Below, in pieces: positions 39,421 through 50,464 of a DNA stretch of 64,000 bases (the first letter of the stretch is position 1; every line of letters begins with the position of its first letter). Location of the stretch: assembly GCA_017590115.1 (NCBI GenBank), contig JAGGNK010008781.1, forward strand, positions 1,644,911 through 1,708,910, in the 5' to 3' direction. The stretch comes from Montifringilla adamsi. Its lineage: Eukaryota; Chordata; Aves; Passeriformes; Passeridae. The translations under genes and the position numbers were made by a program. The notes beneath the pieces were generated by a model. The model ran no database searches, had not been told where the DNA came from, and worked only from the letters and a program-made list of their open reading frames with translations.

Positions 39421-40554
39421 CCCAAAGGAGGCCTGAAGAAGTACCAACAAGTGGTTTTGACCCAGAAGCGAGGCGAGAAGCGCGTTTCTCCGTGGCCTCG
39501 CCATCCCAGCCGCGCTTGTGTAAAGCTGCCAGCCTGCACAGCGTGCACCTTGCATTAAAACTTCATATTGCTGCTTTGCTTTCTAAATGTGCGCCTTGCC
39601 GTCGAGATTTTGCAGCAGCCGATTTCAGCCGGGAATTGGTGGTAATAAAGCACTTAGTGTGCAATTCAATGCTAGTCCGTGATCTTTAAGGGGCTTTTAG
39701 AACCTGAACGACTCCTCCATTCGAGGTGTACCCATGCTGCTTATGTAATTTATTTTCAAGGTCATGGTTTTGTTTCTAAGTCATGGAAACCTCAGAAATG
39801 GGAATTTGATGGGAATTTATGTGGGTGTACTGTATATGAAAGTAAAATAAATGTAGTAGATCGTGTACTTGCTCGTCATTTAGATTTTTGTGCTACCAGA
39901 ACACAACCCCTTTATTAAATTTGAAGGCCGCAGAAATGTGATTTAAACAATCCACAATTTTTATTTGCCTCGAGACAGACCTTAAATCTGGTGTATTTTT
40001 AAATCACTCTCCCCAGAGCCTAAGGGACTCGGGGAGGCGGAATGGGAACACGTTATCTGCCCGACGTGCCTCCCTCGCCTTGGCAGCGCTCGGAGGTCAG
40101 TGGAAGTGTGAAATCCAGGGCCGGACACCTGCCAAGCACAGAGATAAGGGAGAAGGCAGGACGGGAGCTGCAGTGTCCAGGTTCCAGGGGGTTCAATGGC
40201 CTGGAGAATCCTTCTTCCTGCAATCTGTGGAAGAGATAAGTTATATTGGTTGCCTGCATGTAGTGTAGCAGGGGATGCACCCACACAGGTTAACGCTCTG
40301 TCAGTGTCATAAACACTTCACAACCCAAAAGGGGCAGGGGGTTTTGTGTCAGACCCCCGGGCAGCCCCTCCTGGTGATGAAAAAACAGCCTGCCCTGCTC
40401 TGGGGTGAGCTTAGGGCCACGTGTGGGACAGGTGGAGAGTGACACCTGAGCAAACACCTGCTGGATGCCACCTGTGGTTGTGGTGCTCCTTGCCGGGACT
40501 GGAAGCAGAGCTGTAATTTGTCGTTTTTGCTGAGGGGGTCACAGCTCAGCAGGG
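39421..40554. other. Intergenic, AACS to CR1
   Basis: Sequence upstream of AACS with no recognisable protein. Plus-strand open frames are short. It could hold a divergent noncoding transcript from the CpG island, but nothing in the sequence demands one. Confidence 0.4.
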
Positions 40555-41035
40555 TGAGGCCGCCTCCTGACCCCTGTGCTCTAGTGAGGCCGCACCGCGA
40601 GTCCTGTGCCCAGTTCTGGGCCTCACCATTCAGGGAGGACATTGAGGGGCTGGAGAGACTGCAGGGAAGGGAATAGAGCCGGGGAAGGGTCTGGAGCCCA
40701 AGGAGGGGCTGAGGGAGCTGGGAAGGAGCTCAGGGGGGACCCTGTGGCTCTGCACAGCTCCTGACAGGAGGGGACAGCCTCCTGGGGGATCAGGCTCTGC
40801 TCCCAGGGAACAAGTGATAGCACAGCGCCTTAAGCTGCGCCAGGAGAGAGGTTTAGGTTTAGGTTGGAGAGGTTTAGGTTGGACATTAAGAATTTCTTCC
40901 CAGAAAGAGTATTTAGATACTGCAATGTACATCCCAGAGAGGTGGCGGCATCACGGTGCTTAAGGACAGGTCTGACGCGGTACTGAGGGCTCCGGTTTGG
41001 ATGACAAGGCGGTGTTGGGTGGCAGCCTGGCCCCG
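40555..41035 (+). mobile_element. CR1 LINE 3' region, about 480 bp
   Basis: Matches the known order of the avian CR1 3' end: gtgaggccgcacc, cctgtgcccagttctggg, ggacattgaggggctggag, gggtctggagcccaagg, gctgagggagctggg, caagtgatagcacag, cgccaggagagagg, ttggacattaagaatttctt and cagagaggtggcggcatc. 5'-truncated, with a small tandem gaggtttaggtt expansion at about 40850-40880. No intact reverse transcriptase. Confidence 0.88.
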
Positions 41036-41420
41036 ATGCTCGCAGCAGCGTTTCCCCCCCAGCCAAGCCGTGACTCCGCGCCCCGCCTGCCGCCGCCGCC
41101 GCCGCGCCCCTCAGGGACGGGCGGGCCCGCGCTGCGGACGGATCCCGCGCGGCGCACGGCGGCCGCGACGCCGCCGCACCTGATTGGCTGCGGCGCGCCT
41201 GGCCCCACATCAGCCCAGAGCCCGCTCTCCTCGCGGCTGGCCCGACGGGGGAAGAGCCGACGCCAGCAGGGACCAATCAGCGCAGAGGTTTCTCAAGCCC
41301 CTCTCCCTGGCGGCCAATGAGCGGCCGGATCGGGGGGAGGTGTGCCCAATCAGCGGAGCGCTCTCATGCCGCTCGGCGGGAGGGGCGGGGGTCCCTCAGC
41401 GCTGAGGCGATGCCGAAATG
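41036..41420. promoter_or_regulatory. Unassigned CpG island with four CCAAT boxes
   Basis: Very CpG-rich block containing a GCC run at about 41090-41105 and four CCAAT boxes: one inverted (ATTGG 41183-41187) and three direct (41273-41277, 41314-41318, 41346-41350). Clustered CCAAT boxes in a CpG island are typical of NF-Y-driven, TATA-less promoters. It lies about 2 kb upstream of AACS and 3.2 kb upstream of the visible BRI3BP exon 1, between CR1 fragments, and no exon could be assigned to it. BRI3BP is the likeliest client by direction (inference). Confidence 0.6.
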
Positions 41421-41462
41421 TTCCCGTTTTAGGATAAAAAAAGCGCAGTCACCGAATCGATT

Positions 41463-41545
41463 CGGCTGGCACAGACCCCTCAGGTCATCGATTCCAACCT
41501 GTGACTCAACACCGCCCTGTCAACCAGAGCATGGCAGGCATGCGA
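41463..41545 (-). mobile_element. CR1 LINE fragment, antisense
   Basis: Plus-strand text cacagacccctcaggtcatc, gattccaacctgtgactcaa and ccctgtcaaccagagcatgg is the reverse complement of the CR1 3' end. Short and truncated. Confidence 0.7.
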
Positions 41546-44094
41546 CCTCTCCTGAGCCAGCTCCAGGGCCGGTCATTCCCCCGCCTTCCTTCCCGAGCCC
41601 ACTGTAATGTCTCAAAAAACCCTTTCTGCCGAGTGTTTCCTCCTAAAAGCAGCAGCTAAACTCCCGCTTTCTCCCACCCAAAGCAACCTGCGCTCCTAAA
41701 AAGAAAATCAGCAGCTAAATCACCTGAGAAGGGACCCAAAAATCTTCTTGCTGAGCTGAAAAAGGTGCAATTTAGAAAGGATTGACCCAGTTAAGCTCAG
41801 GGAGGAAGGGGAATGATGGATTTGCTGATAAAAGTGGGCTTTTGGGAAAGCCTGACAGCACTTTCTCACTTATTAGCAGCAGTTTTACTATTGTATCCTT
41901 AATTAAGAGCATAGTATCCTTACTATTTTCTATTGTATCCTTACTTATGCATCCCTGTTCCCTGCTTCATTCCAGTTTTCCCATATCCAAACCAGTTTTT
42001 CCCTCTTTCAAAAGTGACTTTGGAAAAATCAGAAGTAAAAGAAGGAAAATGAAGCAAACCCTTAATGAGAAAATGGGCATTAACAGGACTGCAGTGACTC
42101 TTGAAATTAGTTTGGAGACTAGATTAGGAGGAGGAAAATAGCCTGAATAAGATTAACTGGAATTGTCCATCCCCAAATCTTTTTAAGCCTTGCCTTATGC
42201 CTGCTAATAGTAATAATGGGGTAGAAAGGAAATCATGTTTTCTGCCTCAGATTAGATCAGGGGCCGTTCTGAAGATCCTTCAGAGCTGAAGAGCAGCAAT
42301 AATTCTGCTGATGGCACAACCCCACTGAGGGCTCTGAGGTAACCTGGAGTCACCTGCAAGAATAAATTGATGAAATGCCAGAATCTATGAGATAAAAGTT
42401 TTGTAATAATACCTCAGGGCAATCTCTGCAATACACCGAGGCCTGACCATGATCCCTTGAACCAACAACTGGATTAAGATTTCTAAAGATTTTGGATTTT
42501 TTTTTTTTTTAATCCTATATTCAGAGCATCAGCCAGCTGGTTAATGAGTCTGGATAAGAATAAGAAATTTCTGGCTCATTTGATGTCCATGATCTCTGCA
42601 ACCTCTATATGGTGTCAGGAATACAAGTAACCAGAATCAAAATCAAAGGCATTTGCAGAAAGGGAAAAAGAAATAAAAGGGAAAGGGAAAAGGAAAGGGA
42701 AAGGGAAAGGGAAAATAATGAAAGAAATATTGACACGTTGCAAGAAAAACCTCATGGGGCAAACATTAAGGAAAAAAGGCCTAAATGACAAATGGCCATA
42801 AAGAGATCAGCTGTGACAGCTTGAGGCTGTGAGATGAAGCAAAGACAGAAATATGAGGGTCAGTGAGGTTCAGAACTGTAACATCAGCTGGCTTTCTTTA
42901 AGGCCATGCCACTTTTTTGAGCATAATGATGATTTTTAAAGAGAAAACCCTGTGACCTGCTAAAACTCAGACCCCTAGAAGCCCCCAATTTTTTCTAAAC
43001 ACTGCTCAAATTGTTGTTAAATCCCTATCTCTGAGTAAGACACCTTACACCGTTGTTGGTGCAGATGAGGAAATAGAGAAGCACACTTTCTCTGTGCAGT
43101 GAGACCCTCACCAGAGGACCTTTCCAGAAACCTCCCAGCTCTCCTCACTAGGAAGCTGAGTGTGGCTGAGATCTGTGCTTCATGCCATGATGCAATGTAT
43201 TCTTTGAGCAGACGCTGTTTCGTTTATTTAAACGAGGAGGGTGAAATACCATGTAATTTCATAAGAGCTGGGCATTTGGAGAGATAAACTCACCTGAAAT
43301 GGCTCGTTGAGACAGGCCAGGATATCAGTGAAATACCAGGAATTTTCCCAAATTGTCCTGACCTCGTGCAATGGACAGCCACTACCACAGTCCCCTGGAA
43401 CTCCGTGAAGGACAGATGGGAAGACACAACAGGCACTTTGGAGAAGGGGTTTTGGGGGGATTCCTCCACAGAAATTCACACAGAGAAATAAGAACGTTCC
43501 CAAATTTGCACAAACAAGACCCGTTGAACCATGAACAGCACAAGGGAAGGCCATGCCAACTGGAAGCAAAGCAAAAAATTATACCAGGCACAGAAAGCAA
43601 CACTCAGGACAGCTAATTATCATAAAAGTTGTTTTTTTTTTTTATGAGGCTCTTAATATGCAAGAAATTCCCCAGAAGTCATTCAGTGTGTGCTCAGAGT
43701 ATAAGCACAACGTGGAATTGACAGAAACCTCCTAAGAACCTCCAAAATATCATCAGTTACCAAGCTGGAAGAGCATGAGGCTTCAGACTGTACGCAGGTA
43801 TCAACAGATCAGCAAATCTTAAATGAAAGCAAAATTTATAAATATGTCAAGCATCTATATCCTGCTGAAATCGAATCCTAAGTACCTTCCTGGATGTGGG
43901 CCCAAGCCTTCCAGGGCCAAATAGAAAACAATGCTGAAATGTCTAGGCCGTTCTGCTAAATGTGAAAATAAGTGCTTTGGCCAGACTCAAACTGGGAAAA
44001 AGGCCATGGCAGAGATGCCTATATTCTAAATGTCTACTCAGCTACCGGTCCTAGGCTGAGCCACACACAGTTTAAACATCAAGAACATGGGGGA
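41546..44094. other. Intergenic stretch between CpG island and BRI3BP
   Basis: 2.5 kb of AT-rich DNA with no recognised gene. A purine microsatellite of gggaaa-type units lies at about 42659-42715 and a T-tract at 42498-42511. Part of 43000-43900 might be decayed retroviral sequence, but I could not establish that. Confidence 0.4.
42659..42715. repeat. Polypurine (GGGAAA)n-type microsatellite
   Basis: Imperfect tandem gggaaa/gggaaag units, all-purine on the plus strand. Confidence 0.85.
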
Positions 44095-44226
44095 TAAAAT
44101 CAGCTCCTGCAGTCTCTCCTCACAAGAGATGTTCCAAACCCCAAATCATCTTTGTGGCCTCTTCTGGACCCTGTCCAGCAGCTCTTTATCTCTCCTGCAC
44201 TCAGCAGCCCCGAGCTGGGCACGATG
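44095..44226 (-). mobile_element. CR1 LINE fragment, antisense
   Basis: Plus-strand blocks ttccaaaccccaaatcatct, ttgtggcctcttctggaccc, tgtccagcagctctttatct and ccgagctgggcacgatg match reverse-complement CR1. It is interrupted on the right by the LTR at 44232. Confidence 0.75.
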
Positions 44227-44231
44227 CCCTG

Positions 44232-44606
44232 TGAAGGCTAACCTAGAACAGAGCCAGAGTTACAGAATAAAGCAGGGATTTATTTATTAGAAGGCCTCCA
44301 TGGATCCACCTTGGGCAGCGCAAGAGCCCAGCCAGGGCTGCACCCAAAAATGGTCACAAAAAAGACGATCGGTCACAGGGTTTCACACTTTTATAAGTTC
44401 TGCTCCATTTGCATATTGGAGTCAATTGTCCAATTATAGCTTTAGGTTATGCAGTCCCATCCTGCTTGTTTCTCTCTCTTCAGTCCATGTTTGTGCTCTT
44501 GGGCCTGAAATTTGGATCATTTGTCCTTGGTCCCCAGCTAGAGAAGAAATTGCTCTGTCTCCTTACTCTGTGAAGAGACCATACTAATATAAAACTCACA
44601 ACTACA
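44232..44606 (-). mobile_element. Solo LTR (ERVL-like), antisense, just upstream of BRI3BP exon 1
   Basis: About 375 bp with TG...CA ends on the minus strand (TGTAGTTGTG to AGCCTTCA). The 3' part carries ggtggatccatggaggcc and a canonical aataaatccctgctttatt polyadenylation block, shared with the fragment at 57367-57463. Flanks CCCTG (44227-44231) and CCCTA (44607-44611) look like a 5-bp target duplication with one change, which suggests an ERVL-type element. The exact ends are less sure than for the other LTRs. No internal genes. Confidence 0.7.
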
Positions 44607-44639
44607 CCCTAAAGCAGCACAGAATCTGAAAACTAGAGG

Positions 44640-44795
44640 CTGCTGCTGCTGCTGCTCGGCGCGGCGGGGCCCGGCGCTCGGGCCGCGCGGAGCCGCGGGG
44701 CCGACCGCCAGAACAGCCTCCGCCGCGCCGCCAGCGGCCTCTACCAGGGCGTCAGCGGCCTCTTCGGCGAGGACAACGTGCGGGCCCTGCAGAAG
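44640..44795 (+). CDS. BRI3BP: BRI3BP exon 1, truncated at 5' end
   Basis: 52 codons from a Leu run through GLYQGVSGLFGEDNVRALQK; donor gtgagg, phase 0. Extremely GC-rich, unlike the AT-rich LTR-derived sequence immediately upstream. The coding frame has a stop at 44634-44636, so the true N-terminus is not contiguous here. Confidence 0.88.
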
Positions 44796-47211
44796 GTGAG
44801 GTGCTGCTCGCCGCCCCCTTCCTCTCCCCTCCGTCTCCTTCGCTTCTTCTCCCCCCGCCTCGCCGCTCCGGCGCTGAACGGGCGGCTCTGGGGCCGCAGC
44901 CCCGCGGCGCCATCGCCCAGCTCGGTGCTGGCCCGGCCGTGGCCTCGTCCCGGTGTGAGGCGGCGGAACGGCCGGAGCGCTGCTGTGGGGAGAAGAACGG
45001 GAGGCCAGGCTTGCAGCAAACTGGGGGGGAAATAGCAGCTGAATGGTTAAATGAAGGTGTGAGGTGGGGGAGACGGCCGGGCTGAGGAGCCCTCGCATGG
45101 AATCCGGTCCGCAGCAGCAGCAGCAGCAGAGCATCCTGTGCTCGCAGGACTCGCAGCAGGGCAGGCGTGCGTTCCTCCGTGCCTGCTTTCCTCCGGCTGT
45201 AATAAATTCTGGTGGATTGACCTCTGAGTACACCTGAGACATTTGCGTGTGATGCTGGGGACATCTCTCAGTTGCTTGATAAAAGGAATTCTTTGGTTTG
45301 CCTTGCCAGTTGTTGGTAAATCTATCTAATCTTCAAAACGATAGTAAAGCCAATAAAATGCGTTTTTAAAGCCTGCCAACGTATACGTTTACATGCCAAA
45401 ATACCTACAATAACGATAATTGCCACGCATAAATTCATGATTCACAGTTTAAAAAAAATAATTCAGATTTGCAATTTTTCCCATGGGGACTGTGAAGTAA
45501 TCTGCAATTCTTGCTTAATGAATTGTAATTCTACTCATGACGAATAAGTCTCAAAGTGTTACTTTAGGAATTTTTACTTTAGGAATTGAGGATTTTTTTA
45601 ATTTTCAATTTTATTTCTCAGTTTTTCTCAAGGTTGACAGAGAGGTTTGTGAATGGGGTGGATGTATTAATGGACACATTCTGGAGAATATGGACTGATC
45701 TGTTAGATGTTCTTGGAATTGATGGTAAGTGTGATGCCTGCTCACCCTTGAACTGTCTCAGCCTGTATCAGTGTTTCAAGCAAATGGGAAAACAGTTACA
45801 TTTTATCATGCTGCTTAAACATCCATCAGTGGTGTGTCTCTCTGCTTCACATGGCTTTGATTTTCCTATTAGTGTCTTCAAACAAGACTGAACCCCACCA
45901 TTGCATTTCTGTATGTGTATCCACAGGATGTGTATAGAATGAATTACCATGCACAGTTGGTTCCTTGGTGTCATCATTAAATGGATTCACACAGCCAGGA
46001 GCAGTGCAGGGAAATCAGTGAGGGCCAGAGACAGGAAAGATGCAGTTGAGAGCCTTTAGAATGTAGCTGTTACAAAGCAGGATCTGTAGCCCCAGTATGA
46101 GTTTTGACCTCAGCCTGTACAGTGGTTTGTCTTTAAAGAGCCTTTAGCATCTTTCCTGGAATGAATTCAGTTGGAGCTGAGCCAGTGATTTGAAGAAAGT
46201 TCATCCAGAAATAGGTGAACCAGTTTTACCCTTTAGAAAGCACAGCCATGACGTGACCCCACTGCTGTGGGGGTTTGACCCTTGGAGCTGTGCTCGTTTT
46301 TTGCCCCACTGCTGTGGGGGTTTGACCCTTGGAGCTGTGCTCATTTTTTGCCCCACTGCTGTGGCGGTTTGACTCTTGGAGCTGTGCTGGTGTTTTTGCC
46401 TCACTGCTGTGGGGGTTTGACCCTTGGAGCTGTGCTCATTTTTTGCCCCACTGCTGTGGCGGTTTGACTCTTGGAGCTGTGCTGGTGTTTTTGCCTCACT
46501 GCTGTGGGGGTTTGACCCTTGGAGCTGTGCTCATTTTTTGCCCCACTGCTGTGGCGGTTTGACTCTTGGAGCTGTGCTGGTGTTTTTGCCTCACTGCTGT
46601 GGGGGTTTGACCCTTGGAGCTGTGCTCATTTTTTGCCCCACTGCTGTGGCGGTTTGACTCTTGGAGCTGTGCTGGTGTTTTTGCCTCACTGCTGTGGGGG
46701 TTTGACCCTTGGAGCTGTGCTGGTGTTTTTGCCCCTGTGCCACCTTCAGCCCACGCTCACTAACATCCTGTACATTTCCCTTTGTTTTTCAGCCTCCAAC
46801 CTGACTCACTATTTCAGCCCAGCAGCGATTGCCAACAACCCGACCCGCGCCCTCCTGCTGATCGGTGCCATTTTACTGGCTTACTGGTTTTTATCTCTCT
46901 TCCTTGGATTCTTCTTCTATCTCCTGCACATGCTGTTCGGCCGCTTCTTCTGGATCGCCAGGGTGGCCCTGTTCACCCTGTCCTGTGTGTACATCCTGCA
47001 GAAGTACGAGGGTGACCCCGAGCACGCCGTGCTGCCCCTCTGCTTCGTCGTGGCCGTCTACTTCATGACGGGGCCCGTTGGGTTTTACTGGAGGAGGAAC
47101 AGCAACAGCAGCCTGGAGGAGAAGATGGACCACCTGGATAGTCAGATCAGACTGCTGAACATCCGCCTTTCCAGGGTGATTGAGAACCTGGACAGGGGCA
47201 CTGAGCAATGA
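44640..47211 (+). CDS. BRI3BP: BRI3BP, BRI3-binding protein, 5' end missing
   Basis: Small multi-pass membrane protein of the ER/mitochondria reported to bind BRI3; its biochemical role is poorly defined. Three exons (44640-44795, 45622-45724, 46793-47211) join in phase to 225 visible residues; the human protein is 251. Visible: part of a signal-peptide leucine run, the SGLYQGVSGLFGEDNVRALQ segment, LTERFVNGVDVLMDTFWRIW, DLLDVLGID, the hydrophobic segments ALLLIGAILLAYWFLSLFLG and AVLPLCFVVAVYFMTGPVGF, and a C-terminal coiled coil (SSLEEKMDHLDSQIRLLNIR). No ATG precedes the leucine run: the codon two before the first Leu is TAG (44634-44636). About 20-25 N-terminal residues are absent, through an assembly fault, a rearrangement or an unseen upstream exon. 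Confidence 0.92.
44796..45621 (+). other. BRI3BP intron 1
   Basis: 0.8 kb intron. The first 300 bases are GC/CpG-rich, continuing the island of exon 1; the rest is AT-rich. Confidence 0.7.
45622..45724 (+). CDS. BRI3BP: BRI3BP exon 2
   Basis: Encodes FFSRLTERFVNGVDVLMDTF then WRIWTDLLDVLGID (phase 0 in, phase 1 out). Acceptor ttatttctcag, donor gtaagt. Closely follows the known vertebrate protein. Confidence 0.95.
46260..46740 (+). repeat. 47/48-bp minisatellite in BRI3BP intron 2 (10 units, 95-bp dimers)
   Basis: Units beginning cactgctgtgg start at 46260, 46307, 46354, 46402, 46449, 46497, 46544, 46592, 46639 and 46687. From the third unit on they alternate between a form with gcggtttgactcttgg and one with gggggtttgacccttgg, giving a 95-bp higher-order repeat with near-perfect copies. 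The array stops about 50 bp before exon 3. It is open in several frames, producing long artefactual open frames. Confidence 0.95.
46793..47211 (+). CDS. BRI3BP: BRI3BP exon 3 (stop codon)
   Basis: Enters in phase 1 after ttgtttttcag. Encodes SNLTHYFSPAA, a hydrophobic hairpin (LLLIGAILLAYWFLSLFLGF), FGRFFWIARVALFTLSCVYI, KYEGDPEHAVLPLCFVVAVY and the coiled-coil C-terminus ending RGTEQ, stop TGA at 47209-47211. 419 nt. Confidence 0.96.
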
Positions 47212-48617
47212 GCCCGCCCCTGCTGACCACTGTACACCAGCTCTGGAAAAATCCTAAGCACTGTCTCATCCCAAGTGACGAAGCAACAAAACATCACATG
47301 GTAAAAAGTGTGCAAGGTTATAACTTTTCATCATGTCTAAGACTAATTTATCTAGGTTAAACACTCAGCCGTTAGACTTCTAGGAGAAAGAAAAAACATT
47401 TACAAAATTCAGCTGTATATTCAGAGTTTTATCCAGTACTAGAATTTTCTCAGTAGATAAACGCTTACTTTTACAAGCATTTAAAAACATCTTTTGTAAA
47501 GTTTTTATAAGAGCAAATTGAGTAGTCTTTCAGATATTGAAATTGAGTTAAACATATGCAAATTTGACACTTTAACAGTTAAAAAGAAAAAAAAAAATCT
47601 CAAGCTACCAAGCACTTCCATTGAGAAGTAACTGCTGTGGGTCCATATTTTTTCTTCAGAGTTGTGAATGTTTTTGTGTTTTTGTTGGCTTATTTCATTG
47701 CCTTGAAGTTGCCTTTCACAGAGTATCAGATGAGGAATTTTCTGGTATCCAGGCCAAAAAATTCACACCATAGCTTTTAACAGGAGGTGGGGAATGAGGG
47801 AGAAGGAAGATCTGAAGTCCTTAAATGCCAGTCCAATGTGAGGAAGCACACGTGTGGCATTTTATCATTGCATTTCATCCCGAGAACTTTAATTTGTTAG
47901 TGTCTGGAAGGAAATCTGCTTTAATAAATTGGCACAGAAGGAAGATGTAGCGTGACAAATTGTAATTCATATTTGATCTGCACAGTGAAGCATTTTCCAA
48001 GCTTAAGTGCAGAGAGTTTTTAATCTCAGGACCCACGTACCTTCTCAGAAAAGGCAGCAGTTAAAACACGTGCAAATGTATTGTTGCTTAAAGCTTTCTC
48101 AGGACCAATCAGCGGCAATAAATTATCTTCAGGAAGATCTGGATTTTTTTCTAAAATTACAATAGTTTTATAGGAGCTTTTTGCTTGAAGTCTATGTCCT
48201 CTTTAGGTTTCGGGAAAAAGCGAGTCACCTTTAAGAGGAGGGTGTAGGAAACGGTTCTCTTTCAAAGCAGTGAAGCTTTGGAGCAATTTTATTTTGCAGG
48301 ATTTCTGTGTTTCTTACAACTAACGAGCTTGGTAGGGCATCACTGGCTGTGCTGGTTTACTGAAACAAAGGGAACCTCAGGGAAGGAAGCCTGGAATGTG
48401 GTTTCACCTGGAAACAGCAGCATCCAAGGACACAGATGTGAGGAGGGAGGGGGAAGCACCTACCCCTGGTGATGAGCACAGTTCTGATACCACCAGGGGT
48501 AGGATGGAGCACAGCTGGAGCATTCCATATCCCATAGGGTCCAAAAGAGCAACTGCATCAAAAAGCGCAACAAAAATTGGTCTGGGATGGGGTCTGGCTG
48601 CAAAGCAAGGGAACCAG

Positions 48618-48644
48618 GAGGAGGAGGAGGAGGAGGAGGAGGAG
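48618..48644 (+). repeat. (GGA)n microsatellite
   Basis: About nine uninterrupted gga/gag triplets. Confidence 0.9.
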
Positions 48645-50031
48645 GTTCCCCAGGTGTGCCTGCCAGTGCCAGCTCCAGTGGGCTGAGCACAGCTTGTTCT
48701 TCCACTGAGCAAAGCTTCTGGATGTGATGCTTAACTGAATGTAACTGTGGGGCGAATTTCTTTTTCTCTTTATGCTGAAGTTTAGTGTTCTTCTTGAAAC
48801 GTGTGTGTTACTTGCCTAACCTCTTTGGGTCTGTGTGTGGCATTTCCACGGGGGTTATTTTTAAATCCATGTCAATGGCCTTTACTCCTGGTGATCACTT
48901 TGGTTCAACAAGGTTGAAGTTCATATGCACTTGGCACGGTTGGAATGCATTTTAATTTTTTTGTGTCACCTGTAAATCCCCCTGCACCCCATTTATTAGC
49001 AAGTACATGGTTTAGAGTTGTTAAAGAACTGGTTATGACAACTTAGAATCTTTCCTGTGATCCGATAGGGACTATGGCAACAAATAGTCCATTTTGTCAA
49101 GCTGAAAATGTGAATTACAGTAAATACCTTTTTTCAGTTAATTTTCCATAGTATTACAGAGTCTTCCCTGTAGACTCAGTTCTCACTACTGTTGTGCACA
49201 GAGGACTGGGCTAAAACACCAACCTGGAAATTAGGAATTGACTAGTAAAGCTTGTCAGGTCTTGGTGTGTTTTGCCAAATTTGAGACCTGAGGACCAAAG
49301 TTTGCAAACCTCGCTCGTGTCAGTGGCTCCATGGCCTTCTTAGGACAATGTGCATGGGTCAGTTTGCATAGATTGTATTTTGTGTAATCCATATTTAACT
49401 TTAAAGTTAAAAATACTGAACATTTATATATTAAGAGTTGTCTATGATAAAGATTTCTTTGAAAGTATTACATAAAAGTTAATTTGGATTATAGTTTCTC
49501 CCTGTCTCACTCTAATAATTTATCTTACTTTTGTAAAATCAGCCCTCCTATATTAATACTCTTTATTTCGATCACCCTGCTGCTTGAAAAATGGTATTTT
49601 TATATTTACTTGCATCCCATGTATAGCAAAATATTATGTGAAAAGCAGTATATATAAAATTGGGTATTTTTAATCAGTATTTTTCCCAGCACTCAGTTTT
49701 CACGTTAGTCAAATTCAGAAGTAATGATTTTTTTAAAGCACAATCTAATCTTCAATATATATATATAAATATATACTTTAAAAATGCTCTGTATTTTTAA
49801 ACATGCACTGTAGTGAAAGCGCTTTTTGGGGACATGAATGTGGTATTGTATTTAATCTCTTTCAACTTTTGTAAATACCTTTTACAAGTATTTTCCATAC
49901 TGGGTCGTCTAGTTTATCCATGGAGGTTTTTGCTGTTTTTTAGAAACCCGTGCCAGTGGCTGCACTGCTTTTGTATCCCACAGAGCATCTCAGAGACAGG
50001 CAGGGCTCTGTGTCACCTGTGAGCCTGGCAG

Positions 50032-50226
50032 GTGACACCTGCAGGGGTGGCACTGGGGGAATCCTCAGCAGTGACACCTGCAGGGGTGGCACTGGGGGAA
50101 TCCTCAGCAGTGACACCTGCAGGGGTGGCACTGGGACAGCCCTCAGCAGTGACACCTGCAGGGGTGGCACTGGGACAAACCTCAGCAGTGACACTTGCAG
50201 GGGTGGCACTGGGACAGCCCTCAGCA
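50032..50226 (+). repeat. 39-bp minisatellite, five units
   Basis: Units starting gtgacacctgcagggg at 50032, 50071, 50110, 50149 and 50188, with a partial sixth at 50227. The period is a multiple of three, so both strands stay open over the array; not evidence of coding. Confidence 0.95.
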
Positions 50227-50464
50227 GTGACACCTGCCCAGGGCAGGGATGGCACAGGACAATCCTGGCAGATTTGGCTTTTTGCCGTGACTTCATGGGG
50301 CTGTGCCACCTGCTGGGAGCTGCTGCAGGGGCACAGGTGACACAGGGACAGCCCCAGGTGGCTGCTCCTGCAGGACAGATCCTGCTCCTGGGCCTTGCTG
50401 CTGGAGATCCCATCCCTGTGTGAGCAGCTGGCACAGGTGCCGAGGATGGCTCTGCCTCACCGGC

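Noticed and set aside
43000..43900. Decayed retroviral internal region
   Set aside because: Some patches look repeat-like, but no gag, pol or env motif and no LTR pairing could be shown.
44538..45264. 234- and 170-codon minus-strand frames over BRI3BP exon 1
   Set aside because: Antisense shadows of a GC-rich exon and island, with low-complexity Arg/Ala/Gly translation.
46519..46792. N-terminal extension of BRI3BP exon 3 across the 47/48-bp array
   Set aside because: A good acceptor (ttgtttttcag) precedes 46793 and the phase joins exon 2; the extension is repeat-derived intron.
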